A DNA stretch of 64,000 nucleotides, from positions 17,371,111 to 17,435,110 of the forward strand of contig NC_056552.1 in the NCBI RefSeq assembly GCF_910596095.1, read 5' to 3'. Source of the stretch: Thunnus maccoyii. Its lineage: Eukaryota; Chordata; Actinopteri; Scombriformes; Scombridae. A program made the translations under genes and the position numbers. The notes below the pieces were generated by a model. It did not search any database, was not told the origin of the DNA, and saw only the letters and a list, made by a program, of their open reading frames with translations. Positions 12,561-24,300 of this stretch are shown in pieces. Each line of letters opens with the position of its first letter. The stretch's first letter is position 1.

Positions 12561-13398
12561 TCTTGTAATTTTTCTGGGGTAGGTGTGTGGACTTCTAAAA
12601 AATTTTTTTTTTTTTTTTTTATGGGAAGGTAACGAGCAAATGCCTGAAGAGCTCCTCTTTTACACCAAGATAACATTTAGATTTAAGAGTTACAAGTTAC
12701 CTTTGTGATGTCATTTGGGTTATTTCAGCTTTGAGACTTCACCTTTTGTAATAGAAAGCATGTTTTCCAAAAGATGCCAAAGACATACTTGCCAGATGGG
12801 GAGGGTCAATGAAAGCGTTTTGAGTTCTATTCTGCCAATTTGACTTGACTAAAAGAGCGCAACTTTTCAGTTTAGTCCAACTTTAATGTGAAGTGCAGTA
12901 TTAAATCACTATAGTACAGTTGATTTAACTAACCTGTAAATTATGTGCTTTGATTGCAGAGTTAATCAGACAATGTAAAAAATAATGTTGTGAAGTTGGA
13001 TGAGTAGTTAAAGGTTTACACTGAGAAACCAGCAGAACTTGAATTAAATACTCACTATAGTAATCACTGACTTATTCACACTGAGACAAAAGTATAGCAA
13101 TTATACTGTATGAAGGCTGAATAAACGCAAGTCAAGTGGCTCCAACAAAGTCATTTTAATTCACATGTTCTGGTCAAAAAAAATTTGAAAAGGCAAAGCA
13201 CGGTCAGACAATCGAATTCATTTTTTTTGATTAAAAAAAAAAAGTTTCTGTAGCACTGGACGGCATCACTACACACCACACCTTCAGCGCTGATAAGCAG
13301 GATAATTTGATGCAACAGCCTGTCATACTGCAGACTATTAGAAACACATCTGACAATAAATATAACCTAAAAAATATACATCTCGAGTCCCACAGCTG
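12561..13398. other. Convergent spacer between H3.3 and uqcc4
   Basis: AT-rich, with a T-tract at 12602-12620. It probably contains the 3' untranslated region of the minus-strand uqcc4 gene (about 13150-13398). No gene or recognisable repeat was seen otherwise. Confidence 0.45.
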
Positions 13399-16300
13399 TT
13401 AACTCGGTTTATCTTCGGCTTGCTCCTCCTCTTCATCTGGAAGCAATCCGGGTAAATGCTCATACAGATCTTTCTCCAGCTGTCCATCAATGTGCGTCTC
13501 TCCTCTCAGTGCGCACCACAAAAGGAAGCAAATGCCAAACAGGCTGAAGGGGAGGACGTCCCACCCACGCCGCTTAAACTGGCTCCCCATGGTGCGGTCT
13601 ACTTTCCAGGTCCTGTGACTGGCTTTACTGGTGGAGAACTTGATGGGCTCATTATTCACCTCTTCGTTGTTGCTGGGTCTTTTGGACCGGGCCAGCCTCT
13701 GACAGCTCAGCGTTAGGGACCGCACACTGTTCACTCTGCTGACAAGAAAAGAATCAATTCAGTACTTTGAAGACTTTACATTACATAAAAACAATACATA
13801 TAATTACTATATAAAACAAAGTATTTTGATCTGATATTTAAAACTCAAATATTGATATTGGCCAAAAAAATAATTAGTATCTATCTAGTCAACTAATTTT
13901 CATAATAATTTTATAATCAGTGGTGAAAGAAGTACTCAGATTGATGAGTAAAAGTATCAATACCACAGTGTAAAAATACTTAATTATAAAGTCCAGCATT
14001 TAAAATCCTCCTTAAGTAAAAGTATAGAAGTATTACCAGCTAAATATATTTAAAGCACTAAAGTAAAAACACTTGTTTTGCAGAAAATAGAGGGTGACTG
14101 ATAAATTAAGTAAATGTAACATTTAATACATCAGTAGCATTTTAGTTTGAAGTGTTTTACAAAAGGGTCACAACAGAAATCTGAGAGGTCATGAGATGAT
14201 AGTTTGGGTAGGAAAGTAGTTCTGCTACTGATTTTAATTTCATTTTTCATAACTTTTCTTTAATCTTTGCATTTTCTTGAAATATTGGAGAGTTTTACCT
14301 CAAACACTTATTTATTTGAAACTATGTGAGGGGAAATGTCTCTTTGGTGGGACTGCCGGCAACCATGACAAGGAGACATAACTACACACTGATTTTTTGT
14401 TAGAGGCCACAAGCCAAAAAGTTTGGGAACCACTGGTTTAATCTTGAACAATGTGCTGTTATTTATAAACTCATCATTATGTTATTTTATGTAAAATTCA
14501 ATCTAAAAATAACTAGTAACCAAAACTGTAAAATAAATATCATGGAGTAGAAAGTACAATACAACCCTCTGAAATGGAGTGGTGTAGCAGTATCAAGTAG
14601 CATAAAGTGAAAATACTTCAGTTTAACTCAATTCAACTTTACTCAAGTAAAGTACAAGTTCTTATACTTAAGTACAGGACTTGAGTACCACTGTTTACAC
14701 CTTTAATTGATGCCCCCTGAAGCTGATGTGGCTGTAGAAACAGTGATGATGCCATCAGACAAATCATTCGACTGAATTATCATAAAAAACCACCGCAAAG
14801 AGACAATAGCAGCACCTTTAGTTTCTGTACTGTAACTCGGCTACACCAGTAAACACAGTATGCGATTGAAACTAATGATGGAGTATCTCAAACAAAAAAC
14901 TCGTCAAGCGGTTCACTAAATGCGTCATCTGATGACATCATCAGGTCCTACAGGAAATGACTCAGTTTGTAGCGACCACAAACTTGCCGTTCTACTGTTG
15001 CAATACTCAGCACCGACTTATGTAGACCTGTTAGAAACCTGTTCTCTTATTTTTATTGGTTTTTGGGGTTTTTTTTTTTAAATATATGATTCTATTTTTT
15101 TGGTAATCTTATTTTGTTCTGTGCCCTTTTAGAAATTTGTTTTTTGAGATGTTTGTGTATTACTTGTGCGTAGTGTGTATTTCAATATTTGGCCAATAAC
15201 ATTTGAGGGAGAAAAAGTCTGTATGTACTGGCTATGCTGATTTGGTCACTAGAATAACATGTTATGGCCTGGTTAGATGTGCAATACTTTATAAATAGGA
15301 ACATGGGTACTAATGTAGCCTATTTGATGAGATGTCAGTGGGTTGGAAACAATATCAGCTATACAATTCAGCTACTAATCATTCTTGGTAAATTCCACAT
15401 CCGGAAATCTAAACGGTCTGGCTTCAAACCTGTTTTCATCAGTTTACTGTGAAAACCAAAAACGCTCAGAAAACTTTCAATAATTTAGAGGAAGTAGATT
15501 TCATTTGAACTCTAAAAGGACTCACAATAAATGGACTTTGGACTCCTCTGGCTTGTACATTGTAAGTTTTTTTTTTTTTTTTTTTAACTGTTGTTGTATC
15601 TCTTTGTTGTAAATAAAGTTTTGGAGGGAAAAAGTGCATTTGCTTTGAGTGATAATCCACATGTAGTAGCAGGTTGTCATGAAAAAACATTTTAGCTAAA
15701 TACTGGACTATGGCAGCCCAGTCTATGATGTCCTCAGTATGTTACCCAACCAGTCATGTAATGACAGGTTTAGCTTCATTGTTGCTGGTGTTTTGCAGAA
15801 ATCTGTGACCTTCACATTCAGTGAAGCTACCAGATAAAGTGAAGGACAAACACTGATGGGATGACCACATTTGTGTGTGAAGTGTTACTACACTATCTAC
15901 TATCTTAATACTATGAAAGCACATTTGTTACAGTATGTGACCGTGATTAAAACAGAGCTGTAATTTCGTATTAGGTAACAAAATATAATGGGTGGAAGAA
16001 AAGCACAATTATTTAAGTCCCCCTTCACTCAAAAATGTGTTTTTCTTCTTGTTATGTTTTAACATTCGTCAACTGAAAGTGGAAAGTTTCTTTGTGCTCA
16101 TTAAAAATCTGATTTTAAGTGTTGGGCCAACAAGCATAATTTGTGACATCACAACTAGTTTGGTCCAATATTGCAGTGTGATGAGGAATCTTGAAGCCTC
16201 CAGTGCATTAACAGTGATACTGGACTTTACAGTGAAGTAGGAGACATCTTGTATCCAGCAGTTAAACGTCTATGAGGAAATATATTGACATATTTATAGA

Positions 16301-16636
16301 TTCATGAATTTTGAATGAGGGAGAAGCCAAGATGCCATTTTACGGATCTTTAAGTGCTAATTATACTTTTATTTCTGGAAAAACAATATCAGACACACAT
16401 TATTGTGGCAAGCATAGTATTTTTAAGTCTTAAAACGTGTGTGGAAGGGATCTTTACAGGTAAAACCGTGTCAGTGAGCCACAACCACAGTTAGAGAGGC
16501 GGCATGCTTCAACCAGCACATCACAGATTTATATATACACTCACCTAACGGTCGTCGTGACGTCTTTAACGAATATCCGTCGACTGAGAGCGACTCGAGT
16601 CAGACCCGCAAAAACTCGTCCTGTTGTTGTAGACAT
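13399..16636 (-). CDS. uqcc4: UQCC4 (C16orf91/CCSMST1), complex III assembly factor
   Basis: Two exons, 16636-16545 and 13738-13399, join at phase 2 to give 143 aa. UQCC4 is an inner-membrane factor for assembly of ubiquinol-cytochrome c reductase (family knowledge). Residues 1-35 form an arginine-rich, acid-poor leader (GRVFAGLTRVALSRRIF) that looks like a mitochondrial targeting peptide. The family signature follows (EPIKFSTSKASHRTWKVDRT, human PIEFSSSKANPHRW). There is one membrane helix at about residues 90-108 (VLPFSLFGICFLLWCAL) and an acidic tail. The first exon was located by its ATG, in-frame leader and GTGAGT donor, and it closes the frame exactly. The 2.8 kb intron contains a hAT-like repeat. 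Confidence 0.92.
13918..14693. mobile_element. hAT-like non-autonomous element in uqcc4 intron
   Basis: The left end begins CAGTGGTGAAAGAAGTACTCAGA. The right end, read on the opposite strand, begins CAGTGGTACTCAAGTCCTGTAC. Both share the tip CAGTGGT, as in many hAT-type elements. Near both ends are the 'acttaagtaaaagta / gtacaagttcttatacttaagtac' style motifs common in dispersed teleost repeats. There is no transposase frame in the roughly 776 bp. The 8-bp flanks TTTATAAT and TTTACACC only partly match, so the copy is old or its ends are slightly misplaced. Confidence 0.55.
14694..16544. other. Remaining intron of uqcc4
   Basis: No exon of another gene was recognised. T-rich tracts lie at 15070-15115 and 15570-15590. 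An isolated AATAAAG lies near 15612 without a supporting reading frame. Confidence 0.4.
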
Positions 16637-17890
16637 GTCGGACAACTGGTCATCTTAGGACACACGTCGTTAGGTCAAAATGAAGCTGGAGGTTTGCTTA
16701 TCAAACGTTCTCTGGTTAGGTCATGTAACACATCTTTGAGCAACCGTGAATTCCTTCCGGTGCACATCATCTACTCAACACTGGTTCCGACAATAGATGG
16801 TTCCCACCTTGTCACTAAAATCCACTGAAACTGTGCCTAATTTATTTTGGGATTGTTACTACACTAAAAGATTGTGGCATGAGGTTTCTAAGTTTATTAA
16901 TGTTACATTTATGGCTGATTTTTCTTTATTGTAAAAACATGTTCTGTTTGGTTCTTTAAGCTACAACAGAAATAATACGAAACAAGCTTACATCATCAAT
17001 CTTATTATTTTAGTTTAGTTTCATATTCATTAGTGTAAGTTTGCCAACTAAAAAAACTCCCCCCCCCCCCCCCCCCACCTCCGGCATTTTGTTCACAAGA
17101 ATATATGTTCATTCATGTTCATTCATGTTCTCAATAAAGTTTTAATAATTTTAAAAAAACAGCAACTTGTCACTTAAATGTGTCACTAGAGTATGTCACA
17201 AAATGTATCATGTCTTGCTGTTACATCCAAATATGACTATTAGATTAAAGATTAAAGTCGCATATATGTGAAGATTTTCCAATAAACAATAACAAATAAT
17301 TCGACCAAACATTTAGTAGCTGTTCTGGAGCTTTTGATCATATCGCATGACCCTCATTAGCAGAGGGAGTTTGCACAATTGTCAAATAAATGTACACTAG
17401 ATGTTCTTTTTTTCTCTGCTACTAAACGAGCCTTGATGTCAAAATTGTCGTTTCAAGGTCAAGAATGACCTTTGAACCTCAATATAATATCATTATTTAT
17501 TTATTTTTTTTAATTAAAAAGGACATTGGACTCTGTAATTTCAGTACATATCACCATGCTTTATTTTTTTGCACTGCAACAAAATCCTGCAACATCATTG
17601 GCTGCAAAAGACGCCCTGTGTACACTATATATGTTTCACTGCCTGTAACTATGTTTATCTATTAAATAAACTAATAAAATAAAAAATAATACTTAATTGT
17701 GTCCAACTATTAATGCTGCGTTACTAATGACTAAATAACTGAATAACTTAATCGTGTGTCTCTACCAGAGATGCTGAAGGCTTCAGTAGTTTTCTCATCG
17801 AGGCTCTTTGAATCGCTCACACCCGTTGACCAATCACAAAGCAGGGAAAGAAATCTGTCCAATGACGCTTCACCAAGGTGATTTTACTTC
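16637..17890. other. Divergent spacer between uqcc4 and C7orf50 homologue
   Basis: The two genes face away from each other, 1.3 kb apart. A poly-C run occupies about 17059-17076. AT-rich sequence with imperfect short duplications (TTCATTCATGTTCATTCATG near 17107) follows. The last 100 bases presumably hold the C7orf50 promoter. No TATA box was recognised. Confidence 0.45.
17059..17076. repeat. Poly-C tract
   Basis: A run of 18 or so cytosines following an A-run. Such tracts are prone to sequencing and assembly error. Confidence 0.85.
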
Positions 17891-18323
17891 CTGGTTGAGC
17901 GCCCATGCTTGTTGTGGAGTGCTCCGGTACACGTTTCTTTCTCCCTACAAGTAAGTTTAGCATTTTGAACATTTTAAGAACAGTAATGACAAAAAAGAAC
18001 AGATAAAAGTAATATTTAGTCCATGATAAAGTTTTGGTGGTTAAAATATTTTATGTGGGCATCGCGGGACTCAGCATAAGTTTGCCTGAGAATCGAATAG
18101 CCTGTATTTCTTTATTTACTCCTCTTCGGGGAATAAAGTCAAAATTCAAGCAAATTTAAGTGTTGACCATGTAACTATTGAGTTGCAGTGGAGGTCAATA
18201 TTTTCTTGTTATAGTTAACAAAGGTTTATCATAGCAAAGGAAGTGTGTAATACCCCTGTGTCTGTTTATCTGTCTGTTAATAACGTGCACATTTGTTTTT
18301 CTTTGTAGGACTTAATCATTATC

Positions 18324-21300
18324 ATGGCCAAAGACAAATCTTTGAAATCAAATCCTCCCAAAAGGAAGAAATTGAGTTCAAACGACAGTGAAGATCATGT
18401 GGAAGAAATGACGGACAACAAAGATAAAAAGAAAAGGAAACGGATGGATGTAGAGGTGAGTAAAACAATAAATCATTACTTTACTCTCACTATTTTTTTC
18501 ACAACATAACAAAAAATCACTCATAATATATTGAATCTTTTTTCTTTATCTCATTCAGGAGGCTCCAGTACAGATCCCTGAAGAAACAATTGCAGCAGAT
18601 GATGAAAAACCGAAAAAAGACAAGAAACGCAAAAGGAAACAATTGACAGAGCAAACACAGAAGACAAAACAAACTGAGGTAAGAATGCTGAGATTTGTTT
18701 CCTTTAAAAAAGTACCCAGCATTTTATGTTTCTAGTCTCTGTGGGCAGCCAGCTGAACTCAGACTACTGATTTCTGTTGCCCCATACAGAAAACTTTTTG
18801 GTGATAACCTAGTCTTGTACATCACATTCTCTATTGTTTCTTAAAAACAAGGTGTTTAAAGGCACTGAAAACCACAGTTTAAATTCTTGAAGCCTTAAAA
18901 ATGTCATCATTCAGACCAGTAAGTGAGAGTTCACATTATATTCTTACAGTTGAGGTTAAAGTAACTGATCCCCACTTTCCAATAAATGTTATGCATAAAG
19001 CCTAGTAAATTATTTAACAGAGGAGTTTTCTGAACAGTAGGAGTGCTGCTGCTTTTATATTGTCCGTTGATTGTCTTTACACATGTGGAACAGATATATT
19101 GTTAACTAATATCTGTGTGGCCTACTGTATGGAGTTGGTTTTTATTTGAGGGGAGTATAACAGTTTGTGGGAGGTTGTTAGAGCTTGAATGTTTGAACTG
19201 GTTTGCTGCTTCGCGTGTTGCGCATCTGCATGAGCTTGCAGCAGGCTGATAGGTGGAGTTTCCTGAGGGTGACTGGTTCATTTTGGCCCATCTGGTCTTC
19301 TGCTGGAGAAAAAGCCTCAGTTTCTCCTTAAAGGTCTCCCCGAGGAAGCTGTAGATGAGCGGGTTCAGACAGCTGTTGGAGAAGGCCGCCAGCCTGACTG
19401 CGTGACCTGTCAGGGGGTAGTCCTGCCGTAGTGTGCTGCCTTTCGTGTCACCTCTCAGGAGGTGAACACTCACAAATATGTTCTCTGGGAGCCAGCAGAG
19501 GAAGAAGACGCACACCGCTGCAGAGATCATCCGCAGGGCTTTCTGCCTGCGAGGCCTCTGCTGCTGTTCCCTCTGACTGCGCTGGAGCACCTGCGCTATT
19601 CTCCAGTAGCACAGACCCAGGACGCAGAAAGGCAGCAAGAACCCCAGCGTCACCTCCAGCCACTGAATCTGGGACACGTTTGCGAAGCAGAAGTGGAGCT
19701 CTCCAGCGTGCTGCGCTTGAGCGATTGCGAAGGGGAGCACAGTGAGCAAGGATGAGGACACCCAGATGAGGCAGCAGCTGAGGCGTGCGCGCGGCATGCT
19801 GCGACCTACGGAGCCGGTCAGTGCGACAAACCGGTCAAAGCTCATCCAGGTTAAGAAGAAGACGCTGCTGTACATGTTGACCTGCTGGAAAAGGTTCATG
19901 AAGGTACAGAGGCTGACCCTCTCATAGTAGCCCTGCTTCAGGTTGAACACCTCGATCAGAGAGTCAGCGACAAGGGCGAGGTCGGCCAAAGCCAGGTTCA
20001 CAAAGTAGAGGTCCGGGGCTGTCAGCTGGCCTCTGTGGTCCAGGTTGACAATGAGGATGAGGATATTCCCAAAGAAGCCAACAGGGAACAAGAATATTGT
20101 GTAGAGGCTGGAGAGGAGGAGGCTGATCATGTAATGTTGATGATTCTCTGAAGCTGCCTGCAGAAAATCTGAGACAACTGTGTCATTCAGTGGAACAGTG
20201 AAGTTATTCTCAGTGATGACTTTATAGTCCACGTACATTGTCATGTCCATGTCACACTTTGGTGATGAGCTGGTGGTAGCAGTAGCTAACCATTAAGTTG
20301 CTATAGTTCTTAGTTTTCCAAGGGTTTTTAGACCCTGTGGGGATGACAGTGCCATCTGTTTTGTCTTTACGAGCTGTTGTCTTCTTAGTTGGATTGAAGA
20401 GTTGATGCCCAGGTTTTGCTCTAGACGGAGAGGAGAACTACAGTGAGTCCAGAGGTTGTTTTCAGCTTCTTAAAAGCTAAATGTAGTGTTAAAGAATACA
20501 CTTCCAGTAGGCAGACATTTTGTACACGGTATAAATTAATGAAATATAATTGGCATTCAAATCAGGCCAAGGACCTTTGTTGCATGTTGCTCCTGATTTC
20601 TGTCTTTCTCCCCTCTGTTCCTGTCATTTCTCTACTGTCAACAGTCTAATAAAGGCATAAAATATCCAAAAAATGCAACAAATTGTAACAGTAGTTATGC
20701 TGCTTTAGAATAATTGATCAAATTTGTGATACTTTTGACAAATACAGTGACTTTCTATTGGAAACTATAAGACACAACTAGACATTTAGCTTTAAAATGA
20801 TCTGTGATCAGCACTGAAGACGTCAATGTAAAACAGCTTTAACTTACCTGAGTTTTGTTGCACAGCTCGCCGTCTTTCTAAACCTCTCTGTCCTTTGGTA
20901 GTGACTGTAAAGCCAGAGAAGTGTCGTGGTGCCACCCACCACTTGCATCAAGAAACACACAAACACACGCAATGCAGGTGCACACAGGCAAATCAGATGT
21001 TTTAACCAAACATTACATCTTAACTACAGTTTATTAACAGTACTGTAAGTAGACATATTGAACAGCCTCTGTGCATTTTCATATTATTTTAGTTCATGAA
21101 TGATTATGTCAAGTCTGGACATGGAGCCAACTTGTCAACGTTTGCACTGAACTCTGAGCACGACCACGATTGTCGAATGTTAAAATACGTAAATATGGGA
21201 GTCAGGGGATTTTTGGCAACGACAGACTAACAGCATGTTTACACTAAACAAGATGAAGGACAGACATGGATAGAGCCTGATCATCTTTTCTTTGTTCAGA

Positions 21301-24300
21301 CTCCCGAAAACACCAAAAGACGCTTTCTTTTAGTGTTTTATTTTACAGAATCTTTGCTTTTTATTCTGTTTTACAGGCAGCTGTTTGAGACTGTAGATGA
21401 TTCCTCGTGTTGGTGTTGTAGTGCGTCACATTTTCATCTAATGATTTTATGACATTTGGATTTTCTTAAAAAGGAGTAACATCTATGAAATCATGGAGTT
21501 AAACTATCAGGTCTGACATTTCACATGACGCCAAAATCTTATGCAACCCAACTCCCGTCTCAATTTTCCTTCTGGTCCTTGATTTTGTGCCACTCTGTGC
21601 TGACATGTGTGATCCATTCAGATCAGTTATTCCTAGAACAGGTGCCCGTCAGTTTCTTGAAAGGAGCTGGAAAGTTCAGAGTATGACTCCTCTGTTTTTT
21701 TTTAGTTCTTTAACAGTTATAAAAAGTCATTCCCTGAGGAATATTAACACTTCTGGCATTTCAGCAGCTGGACTGAATTTAGAAACTGACTTCTATGTTC
21801 CTACACTTAATGTTTCCTATTTGGCATTCTGGGTGCTGCAGATGTTTTTCCAGGCATTTTGTCTAGATGGGCTTTTGTGCAAATCATGTTTATGAGTCTG
21901 ATTCTGAGAAGAGAGATGTGTCTAAGATGAGTAAAATCTGTTATGTCATTAATATTGTTATTGTTATGTTATGTTATTAATATTCATAGCTGTTGATTTG
22001 AATAAATATATTGTCATAAATAAGGACTTTGCCAGCATTTTGCACAATTCTGCATATTTATTTTTTGTTAAATAATGTACAAAAAATTACATTTAGGAAA
22101 AATAGCTTATAGCTTGCAAATTTTCAGCCACTGGAGATGCTAGAAAAGAGAATACATTTATGTTTAAAAAAAATTACGGGTACTTTCAGAAGATGAAAAG
22201 GCAAAAGCATTTTAAAAGTGAATGAGATGAGACGCATCAGAAGAGTTCTGTCCTCTAGATGAGAGAGTTTTATTCCTCTATGACTCAATGTCCTGCAGAG
22301 TATCTGAGATCTCAATGTGGGGAGCTATGATGTTTCTGTTGGGTTGTGTGCGCCCTGGGCTTCGACAGCTTTGACAGCAGTCTTTCAGCTGCCTAAACGC
22401 TCCTTGGAGACTCTCTCGACATGGCCTGTGCATGAACAGCACGAGCAGCAGGCTGATGCTGCTCCCTGAGAACAGTACAAACTCTGCCACGCTCAGAAAC
22501 ACTCGATCATTGCTCCCCTCCGTCTGTAGTTGGGTTCCTCTCAGCAGCACCACGCTGTAGAAGAGCTGGCAGAAAAACATCACAGCAGTGACTGTCAGGA
22601 ACACTGGACCCTCCTCAGACCCGGAAAGGAAGCGTCCTTTAGATTTCCACTGCCGGACGCAGCCGCATATGAGAAGTCCCAGTTGGAGAATGTAGGGAAT
22701 CAGAAAAGCCAGGCACAACTTAGCTGCTGCATACAACTTATCTGCTGCATACGAAACAAGGGGACAGACTCGATCCATGGAACACATGCCCTTGTCCTGT
22801 AACCCCTCTTTGGGTCCACGAATCCCAGCCAGCACCAGAGAGATCAGAACAGAGGTCAGGATCACTAGAGCCGAGCAGACCCCAGGCTTCCTCAGCAGGG
22901 CATGGGATGGCGGATCAAGTGTTAGGACATAAGCCATGAGCACTAAGACAAACAGGCCACAGAGAGAGACCGTGTTGATGGTGAAGGAGAGAGCAGCACA
23001 GCCCAAATGTGTAGTTGTCAGGTATTTCGGTCTGTAGGCCACGGCGTAGAGAGAGAGGAGAAGGAGCAGCAGCTGGATGCAAGAAAAGACCCAAAGCAGG
23101 CAGTCAAGCCAGGCAAGCCGTCTCTGGGCTCTGTAGGTCTGGATGAAGCTGTAGAGCAGGAAGCAGCCTGCGATGAAGCCCACAGCAGCCAAGAAACCGT
23201 AGACATAGTTTGCTCTGGAGATGATGTCATTGGCTGCAATTTCTTGTGGTGCAGACTCAGAGCTTAAGCAGACCGCTGAAGTGGAGTTGACCATGATGGT
23301 GGTGGTGGAAGTGTCAGGGGTGGAGGCGTCGGCTAACGGTGATGTGGTGCTCCCCACAGTAGTCGACAAGTCTGCACTTTGATTTGACTGGAAAACAAAA
23401 GAGAACACACCCACTGGTGAAATCTTGTCGGCTTCAGCAAGCATCACCCTCCACTGTTTGTCAAGCATTTCCTCCCTTCAGGGGATGAGCAGAAATCCAG
23501 TCAACTCATCATAAATGTGCAGTAAGTGTACAGGTAGCTGGTATAACCTGCTGGACCTTCCTAAATTAACTCAGTTTAACTGAAATGCTGGAGGTTATTG
23601 TTAAGCATCAGAAATGTTCATGTTCAGTAGAAATAATACAAAGTTAGTTTCTGAATTTTTTTCTACGGCTACTTGTCCCTGTTGGCCAGTCTTTGTCTGC
23701 AAGCCCTTTAAGGAACTGCCTGCACAGTGAAAACACATGTTTCCACTTACCATTTTTTTTGCTTTCGTCACCCTCTCGTCTCCTGTTTGTATCTACCAGC
23801 CCGACGCTGCCGACTGACTCAAAGCCAAAAAGCTCTGAAAATGATGCTCGTAGCATGGACACGACCGCTCACTATGAAGGGTTTTTATATTTCTGTGGGC
23901 AATAACCCACCAGCATACTTTCAGAATGACTTCGTGGCCATGTGATCAAAATCTTTTCCTCCCCTCCCTCTTTTTTTTTTTTTTTTTTCATCACCGTGTA
24001 GAGTTAGGTCGGTTGAATCAGAGAGCATACTGTGTCCCTTGTTTAACTTGCCGTGAGAGTCAAATACAGTCTTTATAAGTTGTGCTGTGGGCACCGACAG
24101 CTAAAAATTGCTTTAATATGGTTCAACAATTCAGAGTCAGTCTTTTGCCATGCATCAGTTATTCTGCAGACGCTTGGTTTTTCAATTTCACTCTGTTACA
24201 AAGTGAGAATAACACATTCTCTCTTTATCTTTGTGAGTGTTGTCTCCCAGCAAAGTGTCTCAGTCATGAAACTGAAAGTGTTGGAAAAAAATCCACTCAT

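Noticed and set aside
13399-13734. Single-exon uqcc4 starting at GTG 13734
   Set aside because: A separate first exon at 16636-16545 gives a proper ATG, targeting peptide and exact phase.
21587-21895. 102-codon plus-strand frame between the nested receptors
   Set aside because: No recognisable motifs; lies in AT-rich intron and likely untranslated sequence.
23388-23468. Upstream in-frame extension of the orphan receptor (start at 23468)
   Set aside because: It reads through a strong splice acceptor, and the leader exon supplies a better-fitting ATG at phase 0.
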